Of a stretch of 30,542 bases of DNA, positions 25,892 to 30,542 are shown piece by piece. A program made the position numbers and the translations under genes. The stretch lies in NCBI GenBank assembly GCA_964433645.1, contig CAYSSK010000042.1, positions 1 to 30,542 on the forward strand, given 5' to 3'. Source of the DNA: Desulfofustis sp964433645. Its GTDB lineage: Bacteria > Desulfobacterota > Desulfobulbia > Desulfobulbales > Desulfocapsaceae. Every line of letters begins with the position of its first letter. Within the stretch, counting starts at the first letter, position 1. The notes under the pieces are model-generated. The model was not told the origin of the DNA. It was given only the letters and a program-made list of their open reading frames with translations, and did not search any database.

Positions 25892-26653
25892 ATGATGTTC
25901 GAGCAGTTCAGTCAGGGGACCTCGCTGCTGCACCACGGCGATGTGCGCATCAAGATCGTCAGCGCCCTGGTCCTGGTGCCGGTGCTCGCCCTGAGCCGTT
26001 GCCCCTGGGTCGTATTGACCGGCCTGATTGCCGGCCTGACGCTGGTTGCTGCGGCCCGGCTCGATCCCCGGTCCCTGGCCAGGCGGCTGGTGGTGGTCAA
26101 CGGTTTTGTCCTCTTTCTCTGGCTGACCCTGCCGCTCACCTATCCCGGCCACCCCATAGCCGCTCCCGGTCCGCTCGTTATCAGCGGACCGGGAGTGGCA
26201 CTGGCCGCCCTGATCACCCTGAAGGCCAACAGTATCGTCCTGCTGCTCATCGCCCTGCTGGCCACCTCGACCGTGGCCGACATCGGCTACGGCCTGGAGC
26301 GGCTCAAACTCCCGCGCAAACTCTGTCTACTGCTGCTCTTTTCCTATCGCTATATCTTCGTCATCCATCAGGAATACCAGCGTCTGGCCCGTGCCGCCCG
26401 GGTGCGCTGCTTTCGGCCCGGCACCAATCTGCACACCTACCGGACCTTCGGCTACCTGCTGGCCATGACCCTGCTGAAAAGCTGGCAGCGAGCCGAACGG
26501 GTCAGGCAGGCCATGCTGCTCCGCGGCTTCCAGGGGGAATTTCACAGCATCAACCAGTTATCAATTAAACGTGGTGATCTGTTCTTTCTTGGGGTAATGG
26601 TAGCGCTGGCCATCATGCTCCTCACCGGAGAAATCCTGCTGGCCCGGCCGTGA
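25892..26653 (+). CDS. cbiQ: CbiQ/NikQ ECF transporter transmembrane (T) component
   Basis: A 253-residue membrane protein coupling the substrate component to the ATPase. The start MMFEQFSQGTSLLHHGDVR matches the family opening (xxSxLHxxDPRxKI). Membrane segments include ALVLVPVLALS, VVLTGLIAGLTLVAAA, LVVVNGFVLFLWLTLPL and ALITLKANSIVLLLIALLA. The cytoplasmic coupling helices are visible as AARAARVRCF and ERVRQAMLLRGFQG, the Ala-Arg-Gly motifs that dock on the ATPases. It begins 2 bp after the DUF4198 gene, without a clear SD, so coupling is likely. Confidence 0.93.
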   Translation: MMFEQFSQGTSLLHHGDVRIKIVSALVLVPVLALSRCPWVVLTGLIAGLTLVAAARLDPRSLARRLVVVNGFVLFLWLTLPLTYPGHPIAAPGPLVISGPGVALAALITLKANSIVLLLIALLATSTVADIGYGLERLKLPRKLCLLLLFSYRYIFVIHQEYQRLARAARVRCFRPGTNLHTYRTFGYLLAMTLLKSWQRAERVRQAMLLRGFQGEFHSINQLSIKRGDLFFLGVMVALAIMLLTGEILLARP

Positions 26654-26704
26654 TCCGCCACAACCGGCCGCCCTTATTGCTGCTCTATCAGCGCACCGGT
26701 TATC

Positions 26705-27436
26705 ATGGTCGACACCCCGCTCATCGAATTACAGGCCGTCTGTTTCGGTTACACCGGCAGCACCCCGATCCTCGAGAAGATCGATCTGACGCTTGGTGCC
26801 AACCAGCGGATCGGCTTGATCGGTGCCAACGGCAGCGGCAAGACCACCCTGTTTCACCTGATCATGGGGCTGGTCAAACCGACGGCCGGCACCATTCGCT
26901 TCCGCGGTCGGCCGGTACGCGGCGAAGATGAGTTCAAGGGGTTGCGCCGGGAAGTCGGCCTGCTCTTCCAGGATGCCGATGATCAGCTCTTCTCCCCCAC
27001 CGTCCTTGAAGACATCGCCTTCGGCCCGCTCAATCTCGGCGCCTCGATCGACGAAGCGTGCCGTCGCAGCCGGCACACCCTCGACAGCCTGGGGCTGAGC
27101 CACCTGGAACAGCGGATCACCCACCAACTCTCGGGCGGCGAGAAGAAACTGGTGGCGCTGGCCACCATCCTGGTCATGGAGCCGGTGGCACTGCTTCTCG
27201 ATGAACCGACCAACAATCTCGATCCGGCGACCCGTGACCGGTTGATCGCCATCCTGGCCGGGCTCGATCTGGCGGCGATCATCATTTCTCACGATTACGA
27301 CTTCCTGGCCGAGACCTGCCGGGATACCTGCATCATCGCCGGCGGCAAGGTGACGGCCGGCGAACCGTCGGGCCTGCACACCCACCACCACGTCCACCGG
27401 CACGGTGGACTGCCGCACCGGCATGGCGATACCTGA
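26705..27436 (+). CDS. cbiO: CbiO/NikO ECF transporter ATP-binding protein with His-rich tail
   Basis: A 243-residue ATPase of the nickel/cobalt ECF transporter. Walker A GANGSGKTT (38-46), Q-loop LLFQDADDQLFSPTV, signature LSGGEKKLVALA, Walker B VALLLDEPTNNLD and switch His in IIISHDYDF. The QDADDQLF element is typical of CbiO-type ATPases. The last 20 residues hold eight histidines (HTHHHVHRHGGLPHRHGDT), a likely Ni2+/Co2+-binding tail not needed for ATPase activity. It lies 51 bp after cbiQ as the last gene of the operon. Confidence 0.94.
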   Translation: MVDTPLIELQAVCFGYTGSTPILEKIDLTLGANQRIGLIGANGSGKTTLFHLIMGLVKPTAGTIRFRGRPVRGEDEFKGLRREVGLLFQDADDQLFSPTVLEDIAFGPLNLGASIDEACRRSRHTLDSLGLSHLEQRITHQLSGGEKKLVALATILVMEPVALLLDEPTNNLDPATRDRLIAILAGLDLAAIIISHDYDFLAETCRDTCIIAGGKVTAGEPSGLHTHHHVHRHGGLPHRHGDT

Positions 27437-27835
27437 CGCATCCCCGGCACCGACCTGACGCTACCATCCTGCCCGGCCGGACAGGTTCGGGTAATCAGCC
27501 CCGAACCGTCGCTGGTACTACGCGCCCCAGTTCCTGATGGGCCAGGGACGTCTCGCACAGCGGCTATTGCTGAACTATGACAACCAGAACCGCGCCGGGG
27601 AGGACCAATCCGAACAGGTCGGCTGCCTGCATCTCCAGGCCCTCATGTCCGGCCGTTCAGTGCAGCAAGCTCGGCCTGGTGTCAACCACAGCGGGCCCTT
27701 GGCCGCCAGCAGGCTCGGGTCGAGAGACGCGACGGGGGCATTCCCTGCTTGCGCATCATCGAGATTTTCGGTAGCTTCTTCTGGGCGGTCGTTCACCGCC
27801 GCTCCTTGCCTCCACTCGATTACCGAGGAACCGCC
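27437..27835. other. Intergenic region after cbiO with a hairpin
   Basis: This 399-bp stretch has no supported gene. Frames on both strands (for example 27537-27893 plus) lack an SD and family resemblance. It holds the hairpin at 27484-27507 and should carry the promoter of the following ABC operon, which I cannot place. Confidence 0.5.
27484..27507 (+). terminator. Stem-loop after the nickel transporter operon
   Basis: GGTTCGGG (27484-27491), loop TAATCAGC, CCCGAACC (27500-27507): a perfect 8-bp stem 48 bp after the cbiO stop. The position suits a transcription end, but no U-tract follows, so intrinsic termination is uncertain. Confidence 0.4.
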
Positions 27836-28822
27836 ATGGCCAGTTTTTATTTTATCAGGATATTTCCCCCTGCTCCTCTGCTGGCCGGCTTGACGCTGGC
27901 TCTCTGGACCCTCATCGCTTCCACTCCCTGCGGTGCCACTGGACCACTGAAGATCGGGGTACTGCAGATCGAAGATGTCGTGCCCTTATACGTAGCCCAG
28001 CAGCAGGGTTATTACCGCCGGGAAGGCGTCGAGGTATCCCTGATCCCGTTTCTCAGCGCCTTGGAACGGGACAGCGCCCTGGCTGCCGGAGCCATCGACG
28101 GGGCCATCAACGACCCGATCGGGGCCATTTTGTTCGACCAGGGGCGGGGACTGGTGCAGATCACCTCGCTCGGGCTGGGCCGGACGCCGGCGGAAGGCAT
28201 CTTCGCCATCCTCGCCGCCCCCGGCTCCGCCATCCGACAGGTCGACGACCTGAAACACGTGGAGATCGCCGTTTCCTCCGCCACCATCATCGACTACGTT
28301 ACCGAGCGCCTGCTGATCCAGAGCGGCTTCAGTACCGATGAAATCCGCACCATCGACGTCAAGAAGATGCCGATTCGCATGCAGATGCTGCTCTCCGGCT
28401 CGGTCCAGGCGGCCACCCTGCCGGAACCACTGGCCTCCATCGCGGTCGCCAACGGTGCCAGGACGCTGATCAGCGACGACCGGGCCGACCAGAGCCTCTC
28501 CCAGACGGTGATCGTCTTTCGCACCGCGGTACTGACCGAGCATACGGATGCCGTCGCCGCCTTTTTCCGGGCCTACCGCAGCGGCGTCGAAGCGCTCAAC
28601 GCCCGCCCCGAGCACTACCGGGACCTGGTGGTAGACATCGGCCGGATCCCGCCCGACCTGGCGCCCCACTACCCGATCCCCGTTTATCCGTTGCCGCAGC
28701 CTTTCCCCCGCCAGTTGTACCAGCCGGTCATGGACTGGCTGGCGAACCGCAGTCTGGTCAAAGCGCTGCCCTACGAAACCATGGTGGCCACCGATTTTTT
28801 CGGTGATACCGCGCCTCGATGA
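27836..28822 (+). CDS. ABC transporter substrate-binding protein, NMT1/SsuA-like
   Basis: A 328-residue periplasmic binding protein. The N-terminus has a signal-peptide-like hydrophobic stretch (PPAPLLAGLTLALWTLIA) ending near CGATG. The mature protein opens LKIGVLQIEDVVPLYVAQQQ, followed by GYYRREGVEVSL, ALAAGAIDGAINDPIGAI, DLKHVEIAVSSATIIDYVTE and MLLSGSVQAATLPEPLASIA, the layout of NMT1/THI5/SsuA proteins. GAGGAA lies before ATG 27836; the frame extends upstream to 27749, but that part has no signal character. The stop overlaps the ATPase start by 4 bp. The family takes up sulfonates, nitrate, thiamine precursors and others; the ligand is not evident. Confidence 0.88.
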   Translation: MASFYFIRIFPPAPLLAGLTLALWTLIASTPCGATGPLKIGVLQIEDVVPLYVAQQQGYYRREGVEVSLIPFLSALERDSALAAGAIDGAINDPIGAILFDQGRGLVQITSLGLGRTPAEGIFAILAAPGSAIRQVDDLKHVEIAVSSATIIDYVTERLLIQSGFSTDEIRTIDVKKMPIRMQMLLSGSVQAATLPEPLASIAVANGARTLISDDRADQSLSQTVIVFRTAVLTEHTDAVAAFFRAYRSGVEALNARPEHYRDLVVDIGRIPPDLAPHYPIPVYPLPQPFPRQLYQPVMDWLANRSLVKALPYETMVATDFFGDTAPR

Positions 28823-29562
28823 TCACGGTCCAGGCGGTCAATCTCAGGTTCACCCATAAGGGTGCCCCCCTGCCGGTGCTGCAGGATGTCTCATTTCGCC
28901 TCGGCAGCGATGATTATTGCGCTATTATCGGCCCATCGGGTTGCGGCAAAACGTCCCTGCTGTTCCTGCTGGCAGGCCTGCTGCACCCCGATTCCGGCAC
29001 CATCGACATCGCCGGCAGTCCCCGGTGCGGCACCATTTTGCAGAATTTCGGTCTGTTTCCGTGGAAAACGGTCTTCCATAACATCGCTCTGGGACTGGTG
29101 TTGCGCGGCACACCTGCCGATAAGGTGCGCAATCGGGTAGAGTCGCTTCTCGAAGAAATGGGCCTGTCCGGTTTCGGCGATCACTTTCCCGGCCAACTCT
29201 CGGGCGGCATGCAGCAACGGGTGGCCCTGGCCCGGGCTCTGGCCATCGACCCGGACATCCTGTTCATGGACGAGCCGCTCTCTTCGCTTGACGCACTGAC
29301 CCGGGAGCGGCTGCAGAATCTGATCGTCGATGTCCGCCGGGCCAAGCGAATCATCACGGTCCTGGTTACCCACTCTATTGAGGAGGCGGTCTTTCTCGGG
29401 CGAACGATCATCGTGTTGTCCGGTCGGCCGGGGCGGGTGCTGCGAATCATCGACAACCCCGACGCCGGCACCGGCAACTTCCGGCAGAGCAATACCTTTT
29501 TCCAGCGCTGTATCGCGATACGGCAAACCCTGGCAGGAGAGATCGATGGGCCGCACGCGTGA
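28819..29562 (+). CDS. ABC transporter ATP-binding protein, SsuB/TauB-like
   Basis: A 247-residue ATPase of the nitrate/sulfonate/taurine importer family. Walker A GPSGCGKTS (about 39-47), Q-loop ILQNFGLFPWKTV, signature LSGGMQQRVALARAL, Walker B DILFMDEPLSSLD and switch His VTHSIEEAVFLG. The FPWKTV after the Q-loop is typical of SsuB/TauB. It overlaps the binding-protein gene by 4 bp and the permease by 17 bp, so the three genes form one operon. Confidence 0.93.
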   Translation: MITVQAVNLRFTHKGAPLPVLQDVSFRLGSDDYCAIIGPSGCGKTSLLFLLAGLLHPDSGTIDIAGSPRCGTILQNFGLFPWKTVFHNIALGLVLRGTPADKVRNRVESLLEEMGLSGFGDHFPGQLSGGMQQRVALARALAIDPDILFMDEPLSSLDALTRERLQNLIVDVRRAKRIITVLVTHSIEEAVFLGRTIIVLSGRPGRVLRIIDNPDAGTGNFRQSNTFFQRCIAIRQTLAGEIDGPHA

Positions 29563-30289
29563 TACGTTTTTCGCCCTGCTGGTCCTCGTCGGCCTGTGGG
29601 AGATCTGTGCCCTGCTGCTCGACTCGATGGCCCTGCCCGAACCCTGGGTGGTTCTGCGGAATCTGGTCGCCGCCCTTGCCGGCGGCAAGCTGTTCGATGA
29701 CCTGGCGATTTCGGCGGCCCGGGCCCTGCTCGGCCTGCTGCTGGCGGTGGTCGCGGCGGTCCCGCTCGGCTTGACGATCGGCGCCGAGAAGCCACTGCGC
29801 AGGCGTTTGTCACCGTTTATCTACCTGCTCTACCCGATACCCCATGTGGTATTGCTGCCTTTGATCATCATTTTGTTTGGCATCGGCAACCTATCGAAAA
29901 TATTTCTGATTGCTTTGATCGTCTTTTTCCAGATCCTGGTCACCACCCGGGACGCTGCCATGAATATCAACCGCAATTACTACTACTCGATGCAGACCCT
30001 GGGGGCATCGCGCCTGCAGATCTATCGCCATGTCATCCTGCCGGCCTGCCTGCCGAAAATCCTGACGGCATTGCGCATCTCGGTCGGCACCTCGGTGGCC
30101 ATCCTGTTTTTCGTCGAATCCTTCGCCACCACCAAAGGGCTCGGCTATCGTATCATGGATGCCTGGGGACGGGCCGATTACGTCGCCCTCTATACCGGTA
30201 TCTGCAGTATGGCCCTGCTTGGTTTTACGCTTTACCTGATCCTGGATCGAGTGGAGAGGCGAATCTGCCGCTGGACCCGCGTTATCTGA
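29546..30289 (+). CDS. ABC transporter permease, SsuC/TauC-like
   Basis: A 247-residue permease of the binding-protein-dependent (BPD_transp_1) family. The start is ATG 29546 with AGGAGA upstream, 17 bp inside the ATPase gene. About six membrane segments are visible, beginning with FFALLVLVGLWEICALLL. The family EAA coupling loop appears as MQTLGASRLQIYRHVILPAC and the end of the core as LPKILTALRISVGTSVAILF. FATTKGLGYRIMDAWGRADY is characteristic of SsuC/TauC-type permeases. It is the last gene of the operon. Confidence 0.93.
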   Translation: MGRTRDTFFALLVLVGLWEICALLLDSMALPEPWVVLRNLVAALAGGKLFDDLAISAARALLGLLLAVVAAVPLGLTIGAEKPLRRRLSPFIYLLYPIPHVVLLPLIIILFGIGNLSKIFLIALIVFFQILVTTRDAAMNINRNYYYSMQTLGASRLQIYRHVILPACLPKILTALRISVGTSVAILFFVESFATTKGLGYRIMDAWGRADYVALYTGICSMALLGFTLYLILDRVERRICRWTRVI

Positions 30290-30542
30290 CACCGACGAAC
30301 AGTGGCGACATCACGGCCAACGATCCGGGACGACTATCCGTCCGCCGCCGACTCCCTTGTTATGGCTCCTCATGACCGGGAGTCACGGCAAACACCGAAA
30401 ATCGCCACACGACCGGCAGGGCCGGCCGGCGGTCGGGGAGCTATGATAGATAGGTTGCGGTGGACTGATTAAAACCTGCCCCGCCGTTGGTTTTTATATG
30501 AAAATCACTTCCCCGGGCTGGGCGGTTCTGCCGGAGGCTGCC
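30290..30542. other. Right-edge intergenic region
   Basis: No gene is supported in the last 253 bp. It holds the second copy of the dispersed repeat and a short AT-rich patch (about 30470-30510) that could include a promoter for a gene outside the window. Confidence 0.5.
30452..30488. repeat. Dispersed repeat, copy 2
   Basis: This segment reads AGGTTGCGGTGGAC, then TGATTAAAACCTG and CCCCGCCGTT. It matches 3308-3345 except for a few substitutions and one indel. The foldback is weaker here because both arms have changed. It lies about 160 bp after the permease stop. Confidence 0.7.

Noticed and set aside
27537..27893. 118-codon plus-strand frame upstream of the SsuA-like protein
   Set aside because: It has no SD or recognisable domain and overlaps the real binding-protein gene out of frame.

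Overview
The window is a 30.5 kb, high-GC bacterial chromosomal segment with one scaffold gap (100 Ns at 3132-3231). The gene set suggests a strict or facultative anaerobe of the Desulfobacterota (former Deltaproteobacteria, perhaps Desulfobulbales-like). The evidence is a selenocysteine-containing SelD with YedF, a LysR regulator of the selenium-associated type, an FmdE protein, a nikMLKQO-type nickel transporter, a CNBD-DUF4388 protein and a D-lactate dehydrogenase of the FAD/Fe-S fusion type. The taxonomic placement is inference from gene content only.

Layout. 1-2695 (minus): a cation P-type ATPase that runs off the left edge. 2696-3427: a repeat region with a 19-bp tandem array interrupted by the gap, a strong hairpin and an 18-bp tandem array. 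3428-5106 (minus): selD-yedF, where selD contains an in-frame UGA read as selenocysteine at codon 17. 5458-7923 (plus): a BtuC/FecCD-type permease, its ATPase and an FmdE-like protein, with no binding protein. 8178-9233 (plus) and 9227-10714 (minus): a CNBD-DUF4388 protein converging on a GAF/AAA+/Fis regulator whose sigma-54 contact loop and Walker B motif are lost. 11050-11940: a LysR regulator. 12213-12623: a small HTH/coiled-coil protein. 12634-12940: two abutting relics of type II secretion genes (GspE and GspB C-termini) on opposite strands. 13139-13834: an outer-membrane beta-barrel candidate. 13835-14574: mostly non-coding, with a small ORF and a frameshifted glycosyltransferase remnant. 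14575-16635: a hybrid histidine kinase. Then a NUDIX hydrolase, a small DRR-repeat protein, a 944-residue D-lactate/2-hydroxyacid dehydrogenase, RecQ and HtpX. 23882-27436: the nickel ECF transporter operon. 27836-30289: a NMT1/SsuA-type ABC importer of unknown substrate.

How the genes fit together. Trace-element handling recurs: selenium (selD, yedF, selenium-type LysR), nickel (nik operon with a candidate metal-responsive operator) and possibly molybdate/tungstate or another chelate (FecCD-type transporter plus FmdE). These elements feed selenoproteins, hydrogenases, CO dehydrogenase and molybdo/tungsto-enzymes typical of anaerobes. Several spots show decay or rearrangement: the GspE/GspB relic, the glycosyltransferase fragment, the degenerate enhancer-binding protein and the repeat-rich gap. 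No phage, CRISPR array, complete insertion sequence, rRNA or tRNA was recognised. No clearly new defence or biosynthetic system was found; the best candidates for follow-up are the degenerate regulator, the secretion-gene relic and the paired repeats.
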